This document shows positions 35,586 to 45,400 of a stretch of DNA of 64,000 nucleotides, piece after piece. The notes beneath the pieces were generated by a model, which made no database searches, was not told where the DNA came from, and worked only from the letters and a program-made list of their open reading frames with translations. Positions within the stretch are counted from its first letter, which is position 1. Each line of letters opens with the position of its first letter. Origin of the DNA: an uncultured bacterium (GTDB taxonomy: Bacteria; Planctomycetota; UBA1135; GCA-002686595). The DNA is taken from positions 1 through 64,000 of the forward strand of contig CALBMX010000025.1 in the NCBI GenBank assembly GCA_937896235.1. Direction: 5' to 3'. Made by a program: the position numbers and the translations under genes.

Positions 35586-36691
35586 TCCGTCAAACTCCCG
35601 CCACAAGAAGAGCCGCTACCAGCCGTACAACCAAAGCAGTGGCGGTTGGTCACGATCCGTCTCTTCGCAAGTCGAGACACATCAAAATCGGACAGGTGCG
35701 TCGGGGAGCCGAACCCTGTTTTCAGTTCCAACATTTGATTGAAGTCGCAGTCGTATAGGTAGCCTCTCCAGTCCACGCTTATCGTGTTCTTGCACATCAC
35801 GCCGTCCGCCGCCACGGGGTTGTACGCGTCCTTCAATTTACGCAGGTAACCATCGAGGTTGTTTGTGCGCTCCAGCCACTCGAGATACCGACTGATCGGC
35901 ATATTGGTGATCGAGAATAGCTCGTTGAACTCAATGCCATAGGTCTCGAGGAGTCGCTCTTTCCACTCCGCCTCGAGAGACCCTTGCCCGGCCGGTAAAA
36001 ACGCCCCCACAGGGTTGGTCACGATCACGATCCGGAGTCCCGTGCCAGGCTTTCCGTAGCCCAACTTATTGAGCATCTGGAGAGCGCGAATGGACTTTTC
36101 GAAGACGCCATCACCACGTTGCTTGTCGGTATTCAAAGCCCTGTGATGGGGCAGCGAGCAGATGATTTCAACCTCGTTTTCGAGGAAGAACTCGGGAAGA
36201 TCCTCAAAACCCTTGGCGAACAAAATCGTGAGGTTGCAGCGATTCAGGACCTTGCGGCCAAGCGCGCGCGACTCCCGCACGATGTACTTAAACTCCGGGC
36301 ACATCTCGGGAGCGCCGCCGGTGATATCGACCACGGGGATGTCGGTTTGTGCGAGTACGCTCATCGCAAGCTCCGCCGTAGCGTGGTCCATGTTTTCTCT
36401 CCGGTCTGGGCCGGCGTCTACATGGCAGTGGATGCAGGTTTGATTGCAAACTCGGCCCAAGTTCAGTTGAAACGTGTCGACACTGCTCGCCTGTAGAGGG
36501 AATCGACCAGTGCTCTGCAGGGACAGATCAAATGCGTTTTGCGGACTGCTCGCAGCGGTCGTCAGGAGGCTCTCATCGACACCTAGGTCCGTGCGGTTTA
36601 GGAGGTTGATCTGCGCCTCGACCGAAGCCAGGGGATCTTTGCGAAACAGCAGGCTCGTACGGGGTGCAGTCGTTTGGGGAGGAGTTGCCAT
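35582..36691 (-). CDS. arsS: Arsenosugar biosynthesis radical SAM protein ArsS
   Basis: 369 residues. The radical SAM cluster motif is CNQTCIHCHVDAGP near residue 82. VDITGGAPEM, NRCNLTILF, SNNEV-type middle blocks and the C-terminal region CKNTISVDWRGYLYDCDFNQM follow. The end carries further Cys in RHCFGCTAGSGSSCGGSL, typical of the DUF3641 part of ArsS. The family attaches the 5'-deoxyadenosyl group to dimethylarsinous acid to begin arsenosugar synthesis. The AhpD-like gene starts the unit two bases upstream, the usual partner. The methylase ArsM, which makes the substrate, is not in the window. Confidence 0.95.
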   Translation of the reverse strand: MATPPQTTAPRTSLLFRKDPLASVEAQINLLNRTDLGVDESLLTTAASSPQNAFDLSLQSTGRFPLQASSVDTFQLNLGRVCNQTCIHCHVDAGPDRRENMDHATAELAMSVLAQTDIPVVDITGGAPEMCPEFKYIVRESRALGRKVLNRCNLTILFAKGFEDLPEFFLENEVEIICSLPHHRALNTDKQRGDGVFEKSIRALQMLNKLGYGKPGTGLRIVIVTNPVGAFLPAGQGSLEAEWKERLLETYGIEFNELFSITNMPISRYLEWLERTNNLDGYLRKLKDAYNPVAADGVMCKNTISVDWRGYLYDCDFNQMLELKTGFGSPTHLSDFDVSRLAKRRIVTNRHCFGCTAGSGSSCGGSLTE

Positions 36692-36693
36692 AA

Positions 36694-37026
36694 TTACATC
36701 CCAAGGTCGTTGACGACCTTCTTCATTTGCATGCCATGAATAAGGGAGGCGCCGCCGCGAATCGCAGTGGCGACGTGGACGGCTTCCGTCAGTTGCTCGG
36801 GATCGCAGCCTTTCTCAAGGGTCGCTTTCGTGTACGCGTCGATGCAATACGGACATTGTATAGCGTGCGCGACACCCAGTGCGATCAGGGCTTTTTCGCG
36901 CGCGGTGAGCGCACCGTCCGCAAAAACGGCGCCGTAGTAGTCGAAGAACTTGGCGGACAGCGCGGAGGCGTGCTCGCCGATCTCGCCAAAGTGCTCGAGA
37001 TGTTTGGGGTCGTAATAGGAGTCCAT
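36694..37026 (-). CDS. AhpD-like (carboxymuconolactone decarboxylase family) partner of ArsS
   Basis: 110 residues from the ATG at 37026 (MDSYYDPKHL); the longer frame from 37134 has a Pro-rich lead unlike the family. The redox motif CPYC with downstream ALIALGVAHAIQ and a Gly-rich end is the AhpD core, with the two Cys spaced C-x2-C and a His three residues ahead in GVAHAIQ. This type occurs next to arsS in many genomes and is annotated as the arsenosugar-associated peroxidase-like protein; its biochemical role is not established. It is two bases upstream of arsS and clearly cotranscribed. Confidence 0.92.
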   Translation of the reverse strand: MDSYYDPKHLEHFGEIGEHASALSAKFFDYYGAVFADGALTAREKALIALGVAHAIQCPYCIDAYTKATLEKGCDPEQLTEAVHVATAIRGGASLIHGMQMKKVVNDLGM

Positions 37027-37269
37027 AGTTGCTCTCGCGGGAAGAGGTGCCGCATTGTCTTTCTGGGGGGCCGAGCCTATAGCAGAACGAAACCGGGGCA
37101 AAAGGGTGAGGGGAGTTTTGGGTTTCTGGGGCACGGCTTGCGCAACTCGATCACCCGATTGAAAATTTCTTGCTCGAGGAGTGTCACGAGCGCTGTTCTA
37201 GTCCGTCTATGAGCGATGAATGTTCCCCCACCTGTTGGCCACTCGCGCGCTCGTCGTCACGCCCGGGTT

Positions 37270-38793
37270 ATGGGCGCAACTCTTCACGCTTCGGGTGCGA
37301 CCTTAGTGACCGTCGAAGCTCGCTTTGATCCTGCCGAGCGCTCCGAAAAAGCCACGACGGAGATCGTCCTCTCCGGGCTCCCCGATGCGGTCATCCGGGA
37401 AAGTCGTGGACGAATGCTTGCCGCTCTACGTGAATGCCACCTCGCCTTGCCCCCTGGAAAGTTGCTCTTACATCTAGGCCCTGCGGGACTCAAGAAGTCG
37501 GGGGAGCTCCTAGACTTGGCCCTCGCCCTCGGCACAGCTGCTGCGTCAGGTCACATTCCCCCCGAAGCACTGCTCGGTATTGTGTTCCTGGGTGAGCTCA
37601 CTTTAGATGGCAAGTTGAGGTCAGTACCCGGTGGCCTAGCAACGGCCGATGCCGCCATGAACGCAGGCATCAAGACTCTTATCGCTCCCCCCCATACGGC
37701 GCTTGAGGCTGCTGCACTTCCCGGGATAAGGGCGTTCGAGGCTGAGACGCTCGACCAGGTCGTCGCGATCCTTTCGGGATGCCCTGTCAGCCCGCTCTCC
37801 ATCCCCGAAGAGGACCTTACCGAACGGTCGCGAGCCACACCTCGGATGGATGCAATCAGGGGTCAAGCCGCTGGCAAGCGCGCCCTAGAGGTCGCTGCTG
37901 CGGGCGGTCACGGCACCCTTTTCTTTGGGCCGCCGGGCGCTGGAAAAAGTTTACTCGCACGTGCGCTGGCAGAGCTCATGCCGCCCCCCACAACCGAAGA
38001 GCGCATCGACATGACACGCGTACTTTCGGCGTCCGGTCGGTGGCCGGGCGGGCTCGCGCGCGAACGCGCTTTCCGGGCTCCTCACCACACGACAAGCCAT
38101 GCTGGCTTAGTTGGTGGAGGCTCTCCTCCCATGGCCGGAGAGATCACACTAGCCCACCACGGCGTCTTGTTTCTCGATGAGCTCCCTGAGTTTCGCCGCG
38201 AGGTTCTCGAAGCCCTTCGCCAGCCGATTGAGAATGGCGAGATCCACATTTCACGTGCGGGTCGTCAGATCACACTACCTGCAAACTTCCACCTCATCTG
38301 CGCGATGAACCCCTGTCCGTGTGGCTACTTGGGACACCCCAAAATACCTTGTAAATGCGCGCCTACCGCCATCGCTCGCTATCGGCAGCGCATCTCGGGA
38401 CCACTTCTTGACCGTATCGATTTGCGCCTCGAACTGACGCCACCCAGCTTGGCTGATCTCCTTGGCGAGGCGCACCAACCATCGAGTCCTGAGGCCACCT
38501 CCACTCCTGGAATGATCCAAGCGCAGCGCGCTCGGGACGCTCGGCTGCTCTCACTAGAACGACAGCAGTGCCTCAACAGTCGCCTCGGTACCAAAGGGTT
38601 AGACCGCTACTCTCCGATAACGTCTGCCATGCGTGACCTCTTGGCAAAAGCGACAGAGCGCCATGGGTTATCCGCTCGCGCGATCCAAAGCCTGCGCAGT
38701 GTTGCCCGCACCCTCGCCGACTTGGAACAGGTAGATATGCCCACCCGGTCCCACTTGGCAGAGGCCTTAGCGCTGCGAGCTCCGGTGCGCTAA
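37270..38793 (+). CDS. comM: Mg-chelatase-like AAA ATPase of the YifB/ComM family
   Basis: 507 residues from the ATG at 37270; an in-frame ATG at 37216 adds 18 basic residues not seen in the family. The N-terminal ChlI-like fold has GLPDAVIRESRGRM. Then follow Walker A GPPGAGKS, Walker B-like GVLFLDELPEF, the zinc motif NPCPCGYLGHPKIPCKC, and the sensor region near RAIQSLRSVARTLADLE. ComM is a helicase that promotes branch migration during uptake and recombination of foreign DNA. It is divergent from the arsenosugar pair and convergent with the efflux operon. No competence genes are adjacent. Confidence 0.95.
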   Translation: MGATLHASGATLVTVEARFDPAERSEKATTEIVLSGLPDAVIRESRGRMLAALRECHLALPPGKLLLHLGPAGLKKSGELLDLALALGTAAASGHIPPEALLGIVFLGELTLDGKLRSVPGGLATADAAMNAGIKTLIAPPHTALEAAALPGIRAFEAETLDQVVAILSGCPVSPLSIPEEDLTERSRATPRMDAIRGQAAGKRALEVAAAGGHGTLFFGPPGAGKSLLARALAELMPPPTTEERIDMTRVLSASGRWPGGLARERAFRAPHHTTSHAGLVGGGSPPMAGEITLAHHGVLFLDELPEFRREVLEALRQPIENGEIHISRAGRQITLPANFHLICAMNPCPCGYLGHPKIPCKCAPTAIARYRQRISGPLLDRIDLRLELTPPSLADLLGEAHQPSSPEATSTPGMIQAQRARDARLLSLERQQCLNSRLGTKGLDRYSPITSAMRDLLAKATERHGLSARAIQSLRSVARTLADLEQVDMPTRSHLAEALALRAPVR

Positions 38794-38812
38794 CACCGCC
38801 GAAGCTCGCAGC
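38772..38812. terminator. Bidirectional terminator between comM and the efflux operon
   Basis: Arms gctgcgagct (38772-38781) and agctcgcagc (38803-38812) pair fully, extended inside by cggtg/caccg. The left arm is in the last codons of comM. A ttgtta tract follows on the + strand. Confidence 0.75.
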
Positions 38813-38815
38813 TTG

Positions 38816-40093
38816 TTACTCGTGCCTAAGCGCGTCAACAGGATCCATATGGCTCGCACGCCACGCGGGGTAGATCCCGAAGAGCACACCAATACCTGCC
38901 GAAATCGTGAACGCTAAGATCGGTGCCTCTAAGGTCACCAATGTCGGCATGTCGGTATACCACTGAACAATCTTGGGGATCAACAAACCTAAAGCGACAC
39001 CAAACAGGCCACCACCGACAGAGAGCACCACGGTCTCCACTAGGAACTGCGCGACAATGTCGCGCCGTTTTGCGCCAAGTGCACGGCGAATTCCGATCTC
39101 GCGGGTACGCTCGGTCACAGTAGCCAGCATGACATTCATGATGCCGATGCCCCCGACGAGCAAGCTGATGCCAGCAATGGAGCCCAATACAATGTTGAAG
39201 ATCCGTTTGGTTTTTTCGGCTTGGGCCAACAGCTCCAACGGCACAACAACCTCCCAATCCTTGTCGTCGTGGAAGCGATCTAACATCTCTCGAGAAGCGT
39301 TGGCTATTCCGATCACATCATCGATGTTGGTTACACCGATCAGAAGTTCGTGGAGCTCGACCTCCTCTGCATTAAAGCTACCTGCGCGGCGGCTCATGTT
39401 CATGTTGCCGAACCAATTGTCCGCTGTGGGCAGCGGGATAAAGAGCTCCTTTGTAGTCTCTTCTCCAGCACCGGGAGCGTCACTATCGAAACGCATGCGC
39501 GGCTCGATGGTCCCAATCACATCAAAATAGTCGGCGCCCAACTTCACCCGCTTGCCAATCGGGTTGGCAAACAGGAACAGATCGCGGGCGACTTCGGTTC
39601 CGAGCACACAAACGTTCTTGGCACCCGACATGTCACTCTCCGTGAGGAAACGTCCGGCGGAGACTTCCCGACCTGAAACCGTGAGCCAATCAGGGATCGT
39701 GGCCACAATGCGCGGCTGGGTGATCACACGATCTTCAAAGCGTGCCTCTTGCGTAACTAAACGCGAAGGCACGACCCTCCCTACAGACGGGAAATTGACC
39801 TCCACTCGCTCGCGGTCCTCTTGCGTCAGCCCGTAGCTGAGGATCCTTGTAGTCTGGCTGCCCTGGTTCTGATCCTCCAGCGGCTTAACGCTGCGCATGA
39901 TCACGTTCTGGCTGCCCATATTCTTGATCTGCTCTTGCGCTTGCGCGCTCGCACCCTCGCCGATTGCAAGCATTGCAATCACGCTACTGGTACCAAACAA
40001 CACACCAAGAGTCGTCAAGCCACTGCGTAGCTTGTGCAGCATGAGGCTACTTACGCCGAGTTGAATCGACGCCAGGAGTCCCGACCCCCTCAC
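38816..40093 (-). CDS. MacB-type ABC transporter permease
   Basis: 425 residues from the GTG at 40093, which forms a GTGA overlap with the stop of the ATPase gene; a start at 40129 would put 12 residues inside that gene. One transmembrane helix at about 20-42 is followed by a large periplasmic MacB_PCD domain (about 45-290). Three helices follow in the FtsX part (NIVLGSIAGISLLVGGIGIMN, VAQFLVETVVLSVGGGLFG, ILAFTISAGIGVLFG). RTREIGIRRALGA is the conserved coupling motif. It powers export through a TolC channel with MacA. Here permease and ATPase are separate chains, unlike E. coli MacB. Confidence 0.94.
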   Translation of the reverse strand: MRGSGLLASIQLGVSSLMLHKLRSGLTTLGVLFGTSSVIAMLAIGEGASAQAQEQIKNMGSQNVIMRSVKPLEDQNQGSQTTRILSYGLTQEDRERVEVNFPSVGRVVPSRLVTQEARFEDRVITQPRIVATIPDWLTVSGREVSAGRFLTESDMSGAKNVCVLGTEVARDLFLFANPIGKRVKLGADYFDVIGTIEPRMRFDSDAPGAGEETTKELFIPLPTADNWFGNMNMSRRAGSFNAEEVELHELLIGVTNIDDVIGIANASREMLDRFHDDKDWEVVVPLELLAQAEKTKRIFNIVLGSIAGISLLVGGIGIMNVMLATVTERTREIGIRRALGAKRRDIVAQFLVETVVLSVGGGLFGVALGLLIPKIVQWYTDMPTLVTLEAPILAFTISAGIGVLFGIYPAWRASHMDPVDALRHE

Positions 40094-40869
40094 GCTCTGG
40101 GCTCCTTCGCGGTCTCGCGAATCTCGCACACGCGGCCGTCACCCATAACAAGGACGCGCTCTGCACGCTCAGAGACGATCGCCTCATGGGTCACAAAGAC
40201 GATGGTCTTCCCTTCCTTATGAAGCTCGTCGAACAAATTGAGAATCTCCCGCGAAGTTTGACTATCTAGGTTTCCCGTCGCTTCGTCCGCAAGGATCATG
40301 TCGGGATCATTCACAAGGGCGCGTGCAATAGCAACCCGCTGCATCTGGCCGCCGGACAGCTCGCGCGGGCGGTGATCGAGGCGATCTTGCAACCCCACGC
40401 GACCAGCTAAATGCCGAGCCCGCTCCTCGCCATCCTTTGGAGGGTTGGACTGATACAAGAGCGGAACCATGATGTTGTCCAATACGTTGAGCTGTGGAAT
40501 CAGATTGTACGATTGAAAGATGAAGCCCAGCCGGCGACTGCGAAGCTCGGAGAGAGCGTCGTCATCCAACAAGCCCGTATCTTCGCCACCGAGCTCGTAG
40601 AGACCTTTCGATGGGCGATCCAAGCAGCCCAGCACATTGAGCATGGTGGATTTGCCACTTCCAGAGGGGCCAATAATCGACCAGTACTCGCCTTTGCGGA
40701 AGACGAGATCGATGTGATCCAAAGCGCGCACCTCCTGGTTTCCCATTCGATAGACACGCTCCACTCCCCGGAATTCGGCAACTGGATCGGCGTGACTTCC
40801 GCTATCCGCGCGGATCAAGATTCTCTCCAAGGGTGCTTCTCCTACAACGGCTGAGGGGTCGTTTCTCAC
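40090..40869 (-). CDS. MacB/LolD-type ABC transporter ATPase
   Basis: 259 residues. Walker [11 protein letters not shown]-loop [10 protein letters not shown], signature [15 protein letters not shown], Walker [14 protein letters not shown] and switch His FVTHE are complete and in order. It should drive the adjacent permease. GTG start at 40869 overlaps the stop of the adaptor gene (GTGA). The N-terminal lead of about 30 residues is longer than usual for LolD-type ATPases and its function is unclear. Confidence 0.96.
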   Translation of the reverse strand: MRNDPSAVVGEAPLERILIRADSGSHADPVAEFRGVERVYRMGNQEVRALDHIDLVFRKGEYWSIIGPSGSGKSTMLNVLGCLDRPSKGLYELGGEDTGLLDDDALSELRSRRLGFIFQSYNLIPQLNVLDNIMVPLLYQSNPPKDGEERARHLAGRVGLQDRLDHRPRELSGGQMQRVAIARALVNDPDMILADEATGNLDSQTSREILNLFDELHKEGKTIVFVTHEAIVSERAERVLVMGDGRVCEIRETAKEPRA

Positions 40870-42668
40870 TTCTCCGTTCCCGAGTTCGGAGCTGAATCTT
40901 CCGGAAGCACTGCAGTTTGTTGGGCAGCTTCTGCGCCACTAGGACTTTGCGCCGAATGGCCTCCGGAATCGGGAGTCTTGCCAAAGGAACCAGAAGCTGG
41001 GCGTTCACCGGACGACTGACTTTGAGACTCGCCGCCGGGCCGATTGCCCGACTGGCGCCCTCCGCCATACCCACGGTCTCCGCTGGGCCTCTCGCCGCCA
41101 CCCTCTAGCTCTCCTCCGTTGGAACCTCCGAATTCAGAGGGGGCAGGCATGGCTCCTGGGTCTTCCTCCAGATTCTCTTCCGGATAGGTCCCCTCACGAA
41201 CAGGAGCTGGTGCAAGCACCTGTCCCAAGGGAACGCTCAATGCGACGCGGTCTCCTTCGGCAACGCCTGAGAGGACTTGCGCCCAGAGGTGGCTAAAACT
41301 TCCGACCTCTACGTTTACTTTTCTAGGCGGACCATCGTTAGTCAGAACAAACATTATGGACTCACCACCATCGCGGAAGATCGATTGCACGGGAACATAG
41401 AGAGTGTCCCGAACGGTCTCGACGTGAATCTCGATGCTACAGGACATTCCCGGGCGCATCCGAAGATCGGATTCCTCAATTGTGATCTCTGTGCGATAGA
41501 GCCGTTGATTCGGATTCGCCATCCAGCTGTTCCTATCCGGAAGTACAGCCTTAAACTTGACGCGGCCGCTCAACTCGATGTCGCTGAGTGCGTCGACCTT
41601 GACTGTGCAGATCATCCCCACTTGAACTTTTTCAAGTACCGATTCGTGTAGGCTCACGGCGGCGACCATGCCCTCACTGGACGGAATCGTCACGATGTCT
41701 TGACGTTCACGAACGCTGGACCCCTCTCGCAAGGGCTCCCCGGTGCTCATACGCCCGCCCTCTGGCTGCGCGTGAACAACCATGCCGGCGGAAGGCGCGT
41801 AGATCTTTGCCTTGCCAATCTGATCCGCTAGACGGTCATACTTCTCCGTCTCGAGTTGAAGTTTCGCAAAGGTGGAGCGAACCTCTGCCTCGTAGTCGAC
41901 GAGTCGAGCCTTCGACTGCAACGCGACACGATCGATCTCGCGCTGAGCCTCGATGATGTCGGCCTCAAGGGACTGCAACTCCCGGGGGTGAGCGTACTTG
42001 GTCAAAACGAGAAGCGCGCGTCGCGCTTTCTCAGCTGCGAACTCACGACTCTGCTTAGCGAGCTCGTCTCCTTCGAAGTCTGTCCTGGTGATGAAGCCGC
42101 GTTCAAACAACTTCGTCGAGTGCGTCAACTTGTCGATGGCGCGCTTCAGCTCTTCTTCTGCCAACACAATGTTGTCATTCGCGGACTGCTCTTCGTTGAG
42201 CCAGTCCCCCTCGGAGTACTTCTGCATGTCGATCTCAGCAAAGTCAAATTTACGCTGAGCGGCCGCCTGGTCACTTTCGTTTTGGCTCTTTTGAATCTCG
42301 AGGTTTTGCGTGCTCTTAATCCACGAAGCGTCTGCATTCTCACGAGTGATCTCTTGGGACACGAGCTTCTCGGCCATGCTCGTTGCATCCAGCTCGCAAA
42401 GTAGCTCGCCCTCTTCGACATAAGCACCCTCTTCAATCAGATAGAGGATCGTCACCGAACCCTCGATCTCACTCTTAAGCTCGATACTCTTCGCCGCCTT
42501 TAGGTTGCCTCGTTCGACAACAGAGATCGGGAGATCACCGCGACGAACTTCGCCCGCTACCTCTAACCTCTCACTGTTGCCCCCTTGATTCTTGTCGGAG
42601 TTAATTTTCCACGCGCCACCCGCAAGAGCAACAATGACGACACCAACTGTAATACCACGCCAACCCAT
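40866..42668 (-). CDS. MacA/HlyD-like periplasmic adaptor with a long low-complexity tail
   Basis: 600 residues. One N-terminal helix (about 4-19) anchors it. A barrel-sandwich segment (IELKSEIEGSVTILYLIEEGAYVEEGELLCELDA), a long coiled-coil hairpin (about 110-270) and beta-barrel and MP domains (to about 480) follow. The last 115 residues are Gly, Ser, Glu and Pro rich with no fold (GGERPSGDRGYGGGRQS). Adaptor proteins bridge the inner-membrane ABC unit and the TolC channel; the tail is not part of the known fold. The ATG shares a base with the TolC stop in a TAATG junction. Confidence 0.93.
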   Translation of the reverse strand: MGWRGITVGVVIVALAGGAWKINSDKNQGGNSERLEVAGEVRRGDLPISVVERGNLKAAKSIELKSEIEGSVTILYLIEEGAYVEEGELLCELDATSMAEKLVSQEITRENADASWIKSTQNLEIQKSQNESDQAAAQRKFDFAEIDMQKYSEGDWLNEEQSANDNIVLAEEELKRAIDKLTHSTKLFERGFITRTDFEGDELAKQSREFAAEKARRALLVLTKYAHPRELQSLEADIIEAQREIDRVALQSKARLVDYEAEVRSTFAKLQLETEKYDRLADQIGKAKIYAPSAGMVVHAQPEGGRMSTGEPLREGSSVRERQDIVTIPSSEGMVAAVSLHESVLEKVQVGMICTVKVDALSDIELSGRVKFKAVLPDRNSWMANPNQRLYRTEITIEESDLRMRPGMSCSIEIHVETVRDTLYVPVQSIFRDGGESIMFVLTNDGPPRKVNVEVGSFSHLWAQVLSGVAEGDRVALSVPLGQVLAPAPVREGTYPEENLEEDPGAMPAPSEFGGSNGGELEGGGERPSGDRGYGGGRQSGNRPGGESQSQSSGERPASGSFGKTPDSGGHSAQSPSGAEAAQQTAVLPEDSAPNSGTEK

Positions 42669-44404
42669 TAGCGTTCTTCCTTGACCGGTTCACCGGCATT
42701 TGGAGAGGAGGACTCCCCGTTTAGATTTGCGTCCAAGCCAGACCCTGCTGTCACCGCGGCAACCTTACGAAGGGTCACGATTGGCAGGGCGCGAGGTTCG
42801 ACACCAGAGTCGTCAACGTCGAGCTGCTCCATGTCCAGGAACAGCTCCAAATTGGCGAGTTTGTAATCCACGAGCGCGTTAATTCGCGCGTTCCGTGCTT
42901 GTAATAGGGATGCTCGTGCATCCAACAGGGGATTCGTATTGATCAGTCCAGCTTCGAGGCGAAGGTTGGCACTCTCCACGCGGCGCTCGGCCAGAGGCAC
43001 CGAGTTTTCGGCGATCAGGAAGTTATCCTCGGCGGCCTTTAGCCTGCGCAGGTCATCCCGAATGTCCAACCGAATACGGTCGGATGTCTCAAATGCGGAC
43101 CGTTTGGCCACCTCCAAAGAGATGCGCGCGGCGCGCAGCTGGTTGCGCTCGGACATCCGATCGATAGGGAAATTGACATCAAAGCCAACGTTCCAATCGA
43201 TCTCCGTTGGGTCGGAAGAGCCATCGCTGTAAACGCGCCTCCCGCCGTCTGCGGCAACCGTCATGTCTAAACTTGTCCCCATGTCTTCGGTGGCGATACG
43301 CAAGCTGCGCTCCGCATCACTTACGGTGGCAAGGTCCGTGGCCATGTCATAGCGCGAGACCATCGCCAGTGCGACAGCATCGTTCTCATCGATATCGAAG
43401 GGGACAATTCCCTCGTTGTTCATTGCTTGGAAAGAGCTGGCATCCAATCCGAGTTCGACATCTACCGGCAAGCCGAGAAAGAACTTGAGATCATCCATCA
43501 GTCCGTCCAAGCGCTGCTTGGCGCTAACAACTCGCGCCTCTGCGCTAAGCTCCGACTGGAGAGCCTCACCAACTTCGATGTCAGCCATCCGCCCCGCCTC
43601 GCCAAGTGCGAAGTTCCGTTCGCGAAGGTCTTGCAGCTGTTGAAAGTTGGTCTCTTCGTTTTTGACGACCTCGACCTCTTCGAGTACGCGCCAATAGCGA
43701 CTGAACATATCAACGGCGAACGTGCGCCGGAATCGCTCATAGGAGCGAGCCTGATCCACGACCCTTCGCTCTGCGCGTGTTAGCGATTCAAAGACAGCTT
43801 CTTTACTCGCGCCAGCGAGCAGGGGCTTAGTGATCGTCAAGCCGATGCTGCTAAAGAGCTCGCTTAGATCTCCGTGCGCCAAGCTGCTAAAAATATTGGC
43901 TCCGAGGTCGAGCACGACGTTCGCGCCGTTTCCCATGACGCGACGCAAAGACAAGTTGCCATCCGCGTTCAGACTCTCGGCGCCGTCATCGGTACCGGAG
44001 ACACTAAGTCCTGCGCCACCGTCGATTTTATAGCCAAACTGGTAGCGCTCAAGGGTCAAATCCAAGGCGGCAAGGTAGAGCGATTCGCGTCGCGCTTGGT
44101 AGTCGCGCGAGTTTTCGGCGGCGATTTGCTGGCATTGCACGAGTGTCAGCGCGGAGAGGCCCATGATCTCCTCGCCTCGCAAGATTCGCTGGCGCAAGCT
44201 GTTGGGGAGAGGTGTGATGGAAAACTGGGTGGACTCGCCGAGTTCGGCGCGCCGTTCCGAGACAATCGCATAGACCTCGTCATCAGCTGCCGACTCGTGC
44301 TCGTCGGCGCTTTTGCAAGCGGGAAATAAGGCGAGAACGCCAGTAAGGGCAAGCACGTAGGGCAGGGCCACACGTGAAGGGGAGGGGGGGTTCTGAGAGG
44401 ACAT
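42668..44404 (-). CDS. TolC-family outer-membrane efflux lipoprotein
   Basis: 578 residues from the ATG at 44404; an upstream codon at 44473 is not needed for the signal. The lipoprotein signal ends at LFPAC. Two repeated helical halves follow, with LTLVQCQQIAAENSRDYQARRESLYLAALDL opening the first and a second repeat from about 320. Family features such as alternating helices rich in Ala, Glu and Arg, and a C-terminal RLEAGLINTNPLLDARASLLQARNARINALVDYKLA, are clear. It forms the outer channel for the MacAB-like pump encoded downstream. First gene of the operon ending at 38816. Confidence 0.94.
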   Translation of the reverse strand: MSSQNPPSPSRVALPYVLALTGVLALFPACKSADEHESAADDEVYAIVSERRAELGESTQFSITPLPNSLRQRILRGEEIMGLSALTLVQCQQIAAENSRDYQARRESLYLAALDLTLERYQFGYKIDGGAGLSVSGTDDGAESLNADGNLSLRRVMGNGANVVLDLGANIFSSLAHGDLSELFSSIGLTITKPLLAGASKEAVFESLTRAERRVVDQARSYERFRRTFAVDMFSRYWRVLEEVEVVKNEETNFQQLQDLRERNFALGEAGRMADIEVGEALQSELSAEARVVSAKQRLDGLMDDLKFFLGLPVDVELGLDASSFQAMNNEGIVPFDIDENDAVALAMVSRYDMATDLATVSDAERSLRIATEDMGTSLDMTVAADGGRRVYSDGSSDPTEIDWNVGFDVNFPIDRMSERNQLRAARISLEVAKRSAFETSDRIRLDIRDDLRRLKAAEDNFLIAENSVPLAERRVESANLRLEAGLINTNPLLDARASLLQARNARINALVDYKLANLELFLDMEQLDVDDSGVEPRALPIVTLRKVAAVTAGSGLDANLNGESSSPNAGEPVKEER

Positions 44405-44479
44405 GAAGCTAGCCAGGGGGAAGGCAAAAATGCCAAGCGTCGCAAAGCATAGCGCAACTCCCCCAGAGTCCAAGCTTAC

Positions 44480-44499
44480 AGGGGTGTTCGATAACCCCT
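44480..44499 (-). terminator. Small hairpin after the secreted protein gene at 44514
   Basis: Six-base arms aggggt (44480-44485) and acccct (44494-44499) enclose an eight-base loop, 15 bases past the stop. No U-run, so low confidence. Confidence 0.35.
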
Positions 44500-44513
44500 T
44501 TGCTACCGCAGTC

Positions 44514-45332
44514 TTACAACGAGGAGCGCTCTGCGCTCACAAGCGTGACCCCAAGCGGCCCCAAGTCCCTGCATCCTTCTAGGTTGCCCTCCAGGAATCC
44601 TAGCAGCTGCTCACCCTGAAAAAGCCAGCGCGAGTGCCGTGCGCCGGAGCTCGGAAATACATCAACCAGCCGCGCCCCGCGCAACAGGCCGCCGATCCCA
44701 AGCGGTGTCCTCAGGATAAGAGCGGGCCCCCATGTCCCCTCTAGGTCGTCGAATAAGGGCTGCCAGCTAGCCGGCGCTCCACCCTTTCCCTCATCCAATG
44801 CTCCGCGAACGCGCTCTTGTTCGACGAACTGAAGCATCGACAAGCTCCCGGCAGGTACGTTGGGTTGCCCGTGTCGAACGGCGCCACCCGCCCACTCCCG
44901 AAGCAGCGCCTTGGCGCCTACCGGCCCCGTCGGCAGGCCCTCTAGGATTAGGCTATGCCCCGCCTGACTCCCGCCACCACTCTGGCGCCATTCGCGATAG
45001 ACAAAGGTCCCATCGGAGCCGTCGTCCGAGCGATACGTGCGCTGAATTCGAGTGGCGATATCCGTCAACTCCAGCTCCATTTCGAGCAAGACTCCACTGC
45101 CCTCCCTGCGGCTTACGATCTTCCCGCTCCCCAAAGAGACACGCTCGGCTTTCCAGCGCTTGCCCCGAGGAAACAGCTGGAAGCGCTCCACATGGGGAGG
45201 GGCCTCCGCAAGCAAGACCGGCGCATTTGCGACTTCCATCCCGCCGAGCCCCCCACCGCTGTCCTCCAACGGACCGCTAGCTAGAGCGACAGAAAGGGAG
45301 CCAAGGAGAATTAGCAGGGTGCGATGAGTCAT
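44514..45332 (-). CDS. Secreted protein of unknown function
   Basis: 272 residues. A signal peptide covers about 1-19 (TLLILLGSLSVALASG). The rest is beta-rich with no Cys motif, membrane segment or recognised domain. Notable are ERFQLFPRGKRWKAERVSLGSG and RIQRTYRSDDGSDGTFVYREW. It could be a ligand-binding or beta-sandwich protein. It follows the membrane glycosyltransferase-like gene by 68 bp on the same strand and may share its transcript. Function not assigned. Confidence 0.75.
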   Translation of the reverse strand: MTHRTLLILLGSLSVALASGPLEDSGGGLGGMEVANAPVLLAEAPPHVERFQLFPRGKRWKAERVSLGSGKIVSRREGSGVLLEMELELTDIATRIQRTYRSDDGSDGTFVYREWRQSGGGSQAGHSLILEGLPTGPVGAKALLREWAGGAVRHGQPNVPAGSLSMLQFVEQERVRGALDEGKGGAPASWQPLFDDLEGTWGPALILRTPLGIGGLLRGARLVDVFPSSGARHSRWLFQGEQLLGFLEGNLEGCRDLGPLGVTLVSAERSSL

Positions 45333-45400
45333 GTCTTAAGAGGGGCGGATAACCCCGCAGGTCTCATCGACAGTTCAGCACTCGCACTTGAGAGGTGGGT

